This document shows, piece by piece, positions 1-5,214 of a stretch of 6,681 nucleotides of DNA. This DNA is from Deltaproteobacteria bacterium (lineage in GTDB: Bacteria; Desulfobacterota; DSM-4660; Desulfatiglandales; Desulfatiglandaceae): the NCBI GenBank assembly GCA_021159825.1, contig JAGHDR010000179.1:1-6681 (forward strand), written 5' to 3'. The notes beneath the pieces were generated by a model. It saw nothing but the letters and a program-made list of their open reading frames with translations, was not told the DNA's origin and searched no databases. A program made the translations under genes and the position numbers. Position 1 is the stretch's first letter. Each line of letters opens with the position of its first letter.

Positions 1-289
1 TTTTAGCAGATTTTTTGCTTCGTGTCCCGTACTATTTTTGGGGATCTAAAAATAAGCCGAATATTTACGTTTGTAAAGCTGTTTTCCCTTATGCATAAAG
101 GACTTAGCAGTATTTTTTATTTGAGAACAGGTAGTTTTAGACTTGATTGATTATGCTGAAGTAGATCGGTGTGGTGGGAATAAAAACGGTTGTTTTGGAT
201 GATTATTTTTTTCCATCTCCCTTATCCATTCAGAAAATGAAAGGGATCTTCAACAAAAAATGGGACTCGGAAGAAACACACCGGCACAA

Positions 290-313
290 GATTGGGGGAC
301 ACTTTACTTATCT
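290..313. mobile_element. Possible remnant of a REP-associated tyrosine transposase (IS200-like) end
   Basis: The core ttgggggacactttactta (292-310) resembles the short ggggacac-type sequence often found near the ends of REP-associated tyrosine transposase genes in deltaproteobacterial and related genomes. The resemblance is from memory, not from a search. No transposase coding sequence lies nearby, so this would only be a relic or a non-autonomous end. It could equally be chance similarity. Confidence 0.22.
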
Positions 314-337
314 TTCTGAGTCCTTACAAGGCGGTGA

Positions 338-353
338 TTTTCATCAATGAAAA
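338..353. promoter_or_regulatory. AT-rich palindrome (7-2-7), possible operator
   Basis: The sequence ttttcat, a two-base centre (ca), then atgaaaa forms a perfect 7-bp inverted repeat. It lies about 90 bases upstream of the candidate -35 box. The size and symmetry suit a dimeric regulator, but no family can be assigned, and such short A+T-rich palindromes also occur by chance. Confidence 0.2.
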
Positions 354-383
354 ATGTCTGCTGCCGATGGTTTCCGCTCACTG

Positions 384-396
384 TCACATGATGTGA
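384..396. promoter_or_regulatory. 13-bp perfect palindrome tcacat-g-atgtga, possible operator
   Basis: Perfect 6-1-6 symmetry, about 49 bases before the candidate -35 box upstream of gspF. The half-sites are in the opposite order to a CRP/FNR-type site (TGTGA then TCACA), so that family is not supported. The stretch may be an activator site for the gspF promoter, or have no function. Confidence 0.22.
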
Positions 397-444
397 AATC
401 CCCGGAGCCAATTGAAAGGGGGGAAATCCTGAAGCGTCATGTTG

Positions 445-474
445 TTGACAAGGGTGTGCAGGGGTTGTTAGGAT
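445..474 (+). promoter_or_regulatory. Candidate sigma70-type promoter for the gspF-gspM operon
   Basis: A perfect -35 hexamer TTGACA (445-450) is followed after 18 bases by TAGGAT (469-474), which matches four of six positions of the -10 consensus. Transcription would begin near 481, giving a leader of about 100 nt that contains the whole palindromic heptad array at 487-563 and the gspF ribosome-binding site. The 18-nt spacer and the weak -10 make this a moderate candidate. No start-site data exist here. Confidence 0.4.
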
Positions 475-486
475 GCTGTCTGCGGG

Positions 487-563
487 TTTAGGGTGTAAGG
501 TTTAAGGCCCAGGTTTCCATTGTAATTACCTTACTCCTTATGCCTGATACCTTACACCTTTTC
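487..563. repeat. Palindromic array of degenerate 7-nt units in the gspF leader
   Basis: Read in steps of seven from 487, the stretch is eleven units in one unbroken register. Left units include tgtaagg (494-500) and tttaagg (501-507). Right units are five variants of ccttNNN (529-563), such as ccttact, ccttatg and ccttaca. The right arm is the inverse of the left: ggtgtaaggt (492-501) is perfectly complementary to accttacacc (549-558), and five of the next seven pairs also match (502-508 with 542-548). In RNA this would give a stem of about 17 bp with two mismatches and a loop of about 33 nt, ending some 24 bases before the gspF start codon. Confidence 0.75.
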
Positions 564-569
564 TGAGCC

Positions 570-573
570 GGAG
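570..573 (+). promoter_or_regulatory. gspF ribosome-binding site (GGAG)
   Basis: GGAG is nine bases before the ATG at 583. It supports this start, because the encoded N-terminus MPVYEYRALD is the normal beginning of GspF proteins. The site lies only a few bases outside the right arm of the heptad palindrome. Confidence 0.6.
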
Positions 574-582
574 CAGACCAAA

Positions 583-1809
583 ATGCCCGTTTATGAATAC
601 CGGGCCCTGGACAGGGCCGGCAAGAACCGTGACGGGATCATTGATGCCGACAGCCCCATCGCGGCGAGACGGAAATTAAGGGAAACGGGCGTTTTTCCCG
701 TCAGCATTAAGGCATCCGCTTCTTCAACCCAAGGATCCGCGGAAACCAAAACGGTTGGATTGTCTTTTTTAAAACGGATCAAACTGGGTGAACTGTCCGT
801 TGCCACACGTCAACTGGCAATTCTCCTGGGGGCCGGCATTACCCTGGTGGCATCCCTGGAAGCCATGCTCATGCAGGTTGCGAACCCCGCATTCAAGCGT
901 GTGCTGGCCCAGATCAAGGAATCCGTCAATGAAGGCAACAGCCTGGCCCACGCCCTTTTCAATCATCCAAAGGTTTTCTCCAATGTCTATATCAACATGG
1001 TCCGCGCTGGGGAGGCCTCGGGCTCTCTCGACCTGGTATTGCACCGACTGGCCGATTTGAGCGAACAGGAGCAGGCCCTGAAGGGGCGCTTGAAAGCGGC
1101 CATGGCGTATCCGGTTCTCATGAGCTGTGTGGGGGTGGTGGTGGTTTTTTTCCTGGTGGCCTTTGTGGTACCCAATGTCACCCAAATTTTCCATGAAATG
1201 CATCAGGCGCTACCGCTGCCCACCGTCATTCTCATAGGGATCAGCGGTTTCCTCATGAAGTTCTGGTGGCTGGTCCTTGCCATGGCGCTAGCCTCAATGG
1301 TTTTGTTGTGGCGGTTAAAAAATACGGAGAGGGGCCGATATGCATGGGATCGGTTTATGCTTGCCATTCCCCTTGTGGGCGCGTTTAATATCAAAACCGC
1401 CGTGGCGCGTTTTGCGCGAACCCTGGGAAGCCTGCTTCAAAATGGCGTACCGCTTTTGACCGCCCTGGATATTGTCAAAAATGTGGTGGGCAACAGACTT
1501 TTTGCGGAAGTCATCGATGGCGCCATAGATGCGGTCGAGAAGGGCAACGCCCTTGCCACCGCCATTACGGGGGACCGTTGTTTTCCACCCATTGCAGTGC
1601 AAATGATTTCGGCCGGCGAACAAAGCGGCCATCTGGAAGAAATGCTGGAAAAAATTGCGGAGATGTATGAACGGGAAGTGGAAGCGCAGGTCCTGACCAT
1701 GACGTCCATGCTGGAGCCGGTGATGATCCTGTTCATGGGCGTTACCGTCGGGTTTATCGTTATTTCGATGCTGCTGCCGATCTTTGATTTGAATCAGATG
1801 ATCCACTAA
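583..1809 (+). CDS. gspF: GspF, T2SS inner-membrane platform protein
   Basis: Polytopic inner-membrane protein that, with GspL, GspM and GspC, forms the assembly platform; in the family it contacts the ATPase GspE and the pseudopilus base. The 408 residues match the usual length of about 400. The N-terminus MPVYEYRALDRAGKN is typical. Two homologous T2SSF cytoplasmic domains are visible, about residues 72-194 and 275-397, each with the family signature: GEASGSLD at 143-150 and GEQSGHLEEML at 345-355. Hydrophobic segments lie at about 176-199, 215-243 and 376-400, the expected three membrane helices. It is first in this block and is separated from gspG by 268 nt containing a repeat element, so it may be expressed differently from the tightly packed genes downstream. 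PilC of type IV pili is the related alternative, but the gspG-gspM neighbours decide for GspF. Confidence 0.96.
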   Translation: MPVYEYRALDRAGKNRDGIIDADSPIAARRKLRETGVFPVSIKASASSTQGSAETKTVGLSFLKRIKLGELSVATRQLAILLGAGITLVASLEAMLMQVANPAFKRVLAQIKESVNEGNSLAHALFNHPKVFSNVYINMVRAGEASGSLDLVLHRLADLSEQEQALKGRLKAAMAYPVLMSCVGVVVVFFLVAFVVPNVTQIFHEMHQALPLPTVILIGISGFLMKFWWLVLAMALASMVLLWRLKNTERGRYAWDRFMLAIPLVGAFNIKTAVARFARTLGSLLQNGVPLLTALDIVKNVVGNRLFAEVIDGAIDAVEKGNALATAITGDRCFPPIAVQMISAGEQSGHLEEMLEKIAEMYEREVEAQVLTMTSMLEPVMILFMGVTVGFIVISMLLPIFDLNQMIH

Positions 1810-1810
1810 C

Positions 1811-1825
1811 GCGGGTAACACCCGC
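1811..1825 (+). other. Small hairpin directly after the gspF stop codon
   Basis: gcgggt, a three-base loop (aac) and acccgc form a perfect 6-bp G+C-rich stem one base after the TAA. No T-run follows, so it is not a standard intrinsic terminator. It may stabilise the 3' end of the gspF message or attenuate read-through into gspG. Confidence 0.4.
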
Positions 1826-1850
1826 AACCCAAAGATGAACTTGTAGGGGG

Positions 1851-2003
1851 CAGTTGTCAGTTTTCAGTTGTCAGTTTTCCGCACTGAGGGATTCACGAAA
1901 CAAAAGAACTCTCGGCGATGCTCGTAGGACTCAGCAAATCCCTAAGGAAGATAAATTAGTATCGATATGCTTTTGCTGATAACTGACAACTGACAACTGA
2001 TAC
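1851..2003. repeat. Inverted-repeat element with heptad-repeat arms between gspF and gspG
   Basis: The left arm (1851-1878) is four 7-nt units, alternating cagttgt and cagtttt. The right arm (1976-2003) is four units: ctgataa, ctgacaa twice, then ctgatac. The arms are inverted relative to each other; 1851-1874 and 1976-1999 are complementary at 22 of 24 positions. They enclose 97 bases with no repeat structure beyond an inner pair, agggatt (1887-1893) and aatccct (1938-1944). The layout resembles a small non-autonomous (MITE-like) element or a long imperfect hairpin. It lies wholly in the gap and codes for nothing evident. Confidence 0.75.
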
Positions 2004-2061
2004 CATTTTCTTGTTTTTTGTGACAGAAGACCATGTGATAAGGCCTAAATAAAGGCACCTC

Positions 2062-2067
2062 AGGAGG
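2062..2067 (+). promoter_or_regulatory. Strong gspG ribosome-binding site (AGGAGG)
   Basis: A full AGGAGG Shine-Dalgarno sequence sits ten bases before the gspG ATG at 2078. It is the best-placed consensus site in the window, which fits the high demand for the major pseudopilin compared with the weak sites of the minor pseudopilin genes. Confidence 0.75.
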
Positions 2068-2077
2068 GGAACACAAC

Positions 2078-2524
2078 ATGAGCAGAAAGCGTTTGAATGT
2101 TCACGGTTTCACACTGATTGAACTGATGGTGGTCATTGTTATTCTGGGAATTCTGGCCGGGCTCATTATTCCACGAATCATGGGTAGGCCCGAGGAAGCC
2201 AGAAGGATGAAAGCCCGGGTGCAGATGGAGAGTATGGAGACAGCGCTCAGGCTCTACAAACTGGATAATGGCATCTATCCATCCACGGAACAGGGGCTGC
2301 AGGCACTTGTTGAGGCGCCTGCCGTGGGGGAACTGCCCAGGCAATGGCGAAAGGGCGGGTATCTTGAAAAGGGGAAAGTACCCAAAGACCCATGGGGTCA
2401 TGAATATGTCTACCTCAGCCCCGGCCTTCATGATGACTTTGATCTGGTAAGCTACGGGGCCGACGGCCAACCCGGGGGAGAGGATCAGAATAAGGACGTC
2501 AACAGTTGGGAGATTGATGATTGA
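2078..2524 (+). CDS. gspG: GspG, major pseudopilin of the T2SS
   Basis: Main subunit of the periplasmic pseudopilus. The protein has 148 residues. A short basic leader (MSRKRLNVHG) ends at Gly10, and the prepilin peptidase would cut before Phe11, giving a mature protein of 138 residues, normal for GspG. Glu15 is the conserved +5 glutamate, within FTLIELMVVIVILGILAGL, the hydrophobic N-terminal helix. GspG hallmarks follow: the YPSTEQGLQAL motif (67-77), the GYLEKGKVPKDPWGHEY segment (94-110) and the acidic C-terminal loop with Asp129, Glu135, Asp136 and Asp140, where the family binds calcium. The ATG has a strong AGGAGG ten bases upstream. The stop codon overlaps the gspH ATG by one base, and the final codons and stop lie inside the heptad array that starts at 2512. 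Confidence 0.97.
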   Translation: MSRKRLNVHGFTLIELMVVIVILGILAGLIIPRIMGRPEEARRMKARVQMESMETALRLYKLDNGIYPSTEQGLQALVEAPAVGELPRQWRKGGYLEKGKVPKDPWGHEYVYLSPGLHDDFDLVSYGADGQPGGEDQNKDVNSWEIDD

Positions 2525-2588
2525 TGATTGTTGATTGTCGAGGAAGGAGGAAGTTCATCCTTCATCCTTCATCCTTTATCCTTAACAG
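2512..2588. repeat. In-phase heptad array across the gspG/gspH junction
   Basis: Eleven consecutive 7-nt units share one register. Two copies of gattgat (2512-2525) are followed by gattgtt and gattgtc (2526-2539), two exact copies of gaggaag (2540-2553), three exact copies of ttcatcc (2554-2574), the variant tttatcc (2575-2581) and a last diverged unit. The array includes the last codons and stop of gspG, the gspH start codon and nearly all codons of the GspH leader. Unlike the array at 487-563, it is not clearly palindromic. Confidence 0.75.
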
Positions 2589-3084
2589 TAAAGGCTTTAC
2601 GTTAATCGAACTGGTGGTGGTGGTGACCCTCATTGTCATAATGATCGGGTTGACCCTGCCGCAGATTCGAAACACCCTGTTGAGCGATGCCTTGAAGCGC
2701 ACCGCGCTTCGCATGGTGGGGGTGGCGAAAAACCTGAGAGACGAGGCGGTGCGGGAACAGAAAACCTACGGCCTCCGTCTGGATATGGTGCGGCAGCAAT
2801 ACTGGGTCGGATTTACCGCCATGACTGAAGAAGAGCAGGTGCTTTCGCGGAAAAACGCTGAAAAACTGCCCCCGAATGTTCAAATCCTTGATGTATGGTT
2901 CAAGGAAGAGGGCAAGGTAAGCGAAGGGGAAACCGTTATCCTGTTTTTCAAGGCGGGGTATGTTCAGCCTTCCGCCATCCATCTGGGCGATGATGACGGC
3001 CGGCGATTCACCATTGTGCTGAGCCCTTTCGGGGGAAAGGTAAACATGCTGGAAAAATATGTTGATTTCGAGAATGAGGAATAA
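2524..3084 (+). CDS. gspH: GspH, minor pseudopilin of the T2SS
   Basis: Minor pseudopilin, expected to join the pseudopilus tip next to GspI-GspJ-GspK. From the ATG at 2524 it has 186 residues; a TTG at 2521 would add one. The prepilin site is Gly24-Phe25 and the +5 glutamate is Glu29 (FTLIE at 25-29), followed by a hydrophobic helix to about residue 46. The mature part (162 residues) has the expected GspH-type C-terminal strands, ending with LSPFGGKV at 167-174. The ATG overlaps the gspG stop as TGATG, suggesting coupled translation. The odd part is the leader: 24 residues, almost all encoded by the heptad array (FILHPSSFIL at 11-20), instead of a short basic leader. The only good Shine-Dalgarno sequence (2542-2550) lies inside the reading frame, downstream of the ATG, so the true start is less certain than the identity. 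Confidence 0.9.
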   Translation: MIVDCRGRRKFILHPSSFILNSKGFTLIELVVVVTLIVIMIGLTLPQIRNTLLSDALKRTALRMVGVAKNLRDEAVREQKTYGLRLDMVRQQYWVGFTAMTEEEQVLSRKNAEKLPPNVQILDVWFKEEGKVSEGETVILFFKAGYVQPSAIHLGDDDGRRFTIVLSPFGGKVNMLEKYVDFENEE

Positions 3085-3472
3085 ACCGCAAGGCTTTACC
3101 CTTCTGGAGGTCATGATTGCCGTTGCCGTGCTGGCCATAGCCCTCTCCGCTGTGCTGGGGTTGCAGTCGAGAAGCCTGACCCTGGCCGCTGAAAGCCGTT
3201 TTCATACCACGGCAGCCCTGCTGGCCCAGGGGAAAATGGCCGAGACGGCGGTGGCCGGGATGGGGAGTCTGGCATCGGACTCAGGGGATTTCGGCGATGT
3301 GTTCTCCGGGTATGCCTGGCGCATGTCCGTACAGAATGCCGATCTGCCCGGCCTTGACAAAATGAAAGGCCGCCTCAAACGGATCGACCTGGAAGTCACC
3401 TGTGGTGAAGGCGAACTTTATTCATATGATCTCAGGCTATACCGGTTTTTTCCACTCGAAACAAAGAAATGA
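3059..3472 (+). CDS. gspI: GspI, minor pseudopilin of the T2SS
   Basis: Minor pseudopilin that in known systems nucleates the tip complex with GspJ and GspK. From the ATG at 3059 it has 137 residues. The leader ends in PQG, cleavage would fall before Phe13, and Glu17 is the +5 glutamate in FTLLEVMIAVAVLAIALSAV, the typical GspI helix. The C-terminal strand LKRIDLEVTC (105-114) fits the family. Start choice: a second in-frame ATG at 3074 would give the short basic leader MRNKPQG usual in GspI and 132 residues. Neither start has a strong ribosome-binding site; the first has only a weak gga five bases upstream. The gene overlaps gspH by 26 or 11 nt, so coupling to gspH translation is likely. Confidence 0.92.
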   Translation: MLISRMRNKPQGFTLLEVMIAVAVLAIALSAVLGLQSRSLTLAAESRFHTTAALLAQGKMAETAVAGMGSLASDSGDFGDVFSGYAWRMSVQNADLPGLDKMKGRLKRIDLEVTCGEGELYSYDLRLYRFFPLETKK

Positions 3473-4188
3473 AAGTCGTGAAAGTTTTGGATTTCCTGAT
3501 TAGATACCTTAAGCCTGTTGTGAACCGGGGTTTCACGCTTTTTGAGATTCTCATCGCAATTTTCATACTTGCCCTGGTGGTGTCGGCGGTTTTCGGTGCT
3601 TTTTCGGGGACTTTCAAGGTGGTGAACGAAACCGAAGTTCAGGAAGAAATTTATGCTGCGGCCCGGGTGGCCCTGGAGCGGATTTCCGAGGACCTGGCTT
3701 CCGTCTGTGGGGGCGGTTTGCCCAAAGGAGAACAACCCCAAGCCGATGCGACCCGGCAACCATTTCTTTTCAAAGGAGAAGACCATCGGGTGGATGATAA
3801 AAATGCGGACACCCTTCGGTTCTTTTCCTTTGCCCATTTATCCTTTAAAGTCCGGCCCCAGGCGGAAGGGCCTGCGGAGATCAACTATTACACGGAATAC
3901 AGGGAAGAAACAGACGACCTGGCCCTTTACCGCTCCGATACCCTGGATTACCTGGAAAGCCCTGAAAATGGGCAGGGGGGCCTTCTGCTTTGCGAGGGGT
4001 TAAAATGGCTCGATTTCATCTATTATGACAGGGATGGTGACGCCCACGATAGCTGGGATACCACCGAAAACAGCGGTACGGCACAATTGCCGTCCCGGGT
4101 AGAGATTTCCGTTGGGTTTGAAAATGCCATTTCACCGAAAAATCCCTTGCAATTCATGACCGGCGTTGCACTGCCGCCCATTCTGTGA
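3469..4188 (+). CDS. gspJ: GspJ, minor pseudopilin of the T2SS
   Basis: Minor pseudopilin of the GspI-GspJ-GspK tip complex, 239 residues. The prepilin site is Gly21-Phe22, and Glu26 is the +5 glutamate in FTLFEILIAIFILALVVSAV (22-41). The mature part is two beta-rich halves, as usual for GspJ. Near the C-terminus come WLDFIYYDRDGDAHDSWD (180-197), a typical GspJ stretch with a cluster of acids that might bind a metal, and LPSRVEISVGF (207-217). The ATG overlaps the gspI stop by four bases (ATGA) with no clear ribosome-binding site, so translation probably depends on termination of gspI. The 21-residue leader is longer than usual and contains hydrophobic residues; a GTG at 3520 would leave only three residues before the cleaved Gly, so the ATG is preferred. 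Confidence 0.93.
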   Translation: MKVVKVLDFLIRYLKPVVNRGFTLFEILIAIFILALVVSAVFGAFSGTFKVVNETEVQEEIYAAARVALERISEDLASVCGGGLPKGEQPQADATRQPFLFKGEDHRVDDKNADTLRFFSFAHLSFKVRPQAEGPAEINYYTEYREETDDLALYRSDTLDYLESPENGQGGLLLCEGLKWLDFIYYDRDGDAHDSWDTTENSGTAQLPSRVEISVGFENAISPKNPLQFMTGVALPPIL

Positions 4189-4197
4189 GGGGTAGAC

Positions 4198-5214
4198 ATG
4201 CCAAAGTCTCCACGGTTGAAAAATCAGAAGGGCTTCGCGCTGATCCTGACACTCCTCGTGATCAGCATGATGGTGGTGGTGACCCTTCAGTTCAACCGCT
4301 CCGTGTGGTCCGGGCTTTATGGATCTTCTAATCTTAAGGAAGCCACCCGACTTCGCCTGGTGGCCCGTTCAGGATTTGAGTGCGCCATGATGGTGCTTTC
4401 AGAGGACAAAGAGCAGAATGATGTGGACACCCTTCGGGAACCCTGGGCGCAGTCCAGGGAACTTTCCCTGCAATCAACCGCCTTGTTTGAAAAAGGGCAT
4501 TTCATGGTGGAAATTTCGGACCTTTGTGGAAAAATTCAAATCAACCGGCTCTTGGATGATAAGGGCGGCTGGCGCCCGGCACAAAAAGATCTATTTCAGC
4601 GGTTTCTACTGTCTAAAGCATTTGGTCTTGATTCGGATGAGGTTTCAAATTTGATGGATTTCATCAAAGACTGGCTTGATCCGGATGAAGATATCACCCG
4701 TTTTGGCGCCGAATCCGGTTATTACCAGGGCCTGGAACCGCCCTATGCCTGCGGAAATGGCCCCCCGGCATCTCCGGACCGTCTGACCCTCATAAAAGGG
4801 TTTTCCGAAGAACTGGTCTACGGCACATCTGAAAAAAAAGGGATTATGCCTTATCTGAGCGTTCACGGGGATGGTAAAATCAATATCAACACAGCGGGAC
4901 CGGTGGTTCTGCAGGCTTTATCAACGGAGATGAATGAAGAAATGGTTCGAGACATGATCGCATATCGGGAGGACCCCGCAAACGATCTGGCGGATCCCAA
5001 GTGGTATCAGAAGGTACGCGGAATGGATCACATTGTTTTTGACGCCGATTTGCTGACCACCCAAAGCGATTATTTTGAAATTCGGTCAACGGGTATCATG
5101 GGAAAAATGGAACAGCATTTAAGTGTATCCGTTTTCCGGGAACCGGGAAAACCGATTCAAGTCCTTCAATGGAAAGCCGGCCCGGAGAATACAAACCCTG
5201 AGGATACGAACTAA
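4198..5214 (+). CDS. gspK: GspK, large minor pseudopilin (tip) of the T2SS
   Basis: The largest minor pseudopilin, placed at the pseudopilus tip in known systems. It has 338 residues, a normal family length. The leader MPKSPRLKNQKG is basic and ends at Gly12. The mature N-terminus FALILTLLVISMM has Leu17 at +5 instead of glutamate, which is the known peculiarity of GspK. The inserted helical domain carries the family motif DWLDPDED (158-165), and a later helix-hairpin-type segment GKININTA (226-233) is also characteristic. The related GKIQIN stretch occurs at 111-116. A GAGGGG ribosome-binding site (4187-4192) overlaps the gspJ stop and lies five bases before the ATG, nine bases after gspJ ends. 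The stop overlaps the gspL start by one base (TAATG). Confidence 0.95.
   Translation: MPKSPRLKNQKGFALILTLLVISMMVVVTLQFNRSVWSGLYGSSNLKEATRLRLVARSGFECAMMVLSEDKEQNDVDTLREPWAQSRELSLQSTALFEKGHFMVEISDLCGKIQINRLLDDKGGWRPAQKDLFQRFLLSKAFGLDSDEVSNLMDFIKDWLDPDEDITRFGAESGYYQGLEPPYACGNGPPASPDRLTLIKGFSEELVYGTSEKKGIMPYLSVHGDGKININTAGPVVLQALSTEMNEEMVRDMIAYREDPANDLADPKWYQKVRGMDHIVFDADLLTTQSDYFEIRSTGIMGKMEQHLSVSVFREPGKPIQVLQWKAGPENTNPEDTN

Larger units (their letters stand above)
1..582. other. Intergenic/leader region upstream of gspF, no supportable gene
   Basis: No convincing coding sequence is visible on either strand. On the + strand, frame 1 stops at once, frame 2 stops near position 49, and frame 3 is open from the window edge to a TAA at 96-98 (31 codons, no recognisable family), so a gene tail there cannot be excluded. 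The left 350 bases are richer in A+T than the operon. The stretch contains, in order, a palindrome at 338-353, a possible transposase-end remnant at 290-313, a palindrome at 384-396, a promoter-like pair at 445-474 and a heptad array at 487-563. gspE, which often precedes gspF, is absent here. Confidence 0.7.

Noticed and set aside
487..563. CRISPR array
   Set aside because: The units are seven bases long with no spacers, and no cas genes are present.
583..1809. PilC of a type IV pilus in place of GspF
   Set aside because: The same fold family, but the following gspG-H-I-J-K-L order and the GspG calcium-loop features identify a type II secretion system.
1811..1825. Intrinsic terminator after gspF
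   Set aside because: The 6-bp stem is real but no T-run follows, so it does not meet the usual criteria; listed only as a hairpin.
1315..1827. Open frame of 170 codons on the - strand opposite gspF
   Set aside because: It lies antisense to an unmistakable gspF, has a low-complexity His/Gln-rich product typical of a shadow frame, and matches no family I recognise.
2011..2039. Internal promoter for gspG (TTGTTT, 17 bases, TGTGAT)
   Set aside because: Only three and four consensus positions match. An internal promoter is plausible biologically, but the sequence does not support it well enough.
2612..2626. Runs of GTG codons in gspH, with similar runs in gspF (about 1130-1145) and gspK (about 4270-4281), as a shared repeat
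   Set aside because: They encode valine-rich membrane helices in each protein and are explained by codon choice, not by a repeat element.
2602..3138. Open frame of 178 codons on the - strand opposite gspH/gspI
   Set aside because: The product is His-rich and the frame crosses the gspH-gspI boundary, so it is a shadow of the two pseudopilin genes.
3418..3837. Open frame of 139 codons on the - strand opposite gspJ
   Set aside because: It overlaps the well-supported gspJ and shows no family features.
4198..5214. Missing +5 glutamate in GspK as a defect
   Set aside because: Lack of the +5 glutamate is the normal state of GspK and not a mutation.
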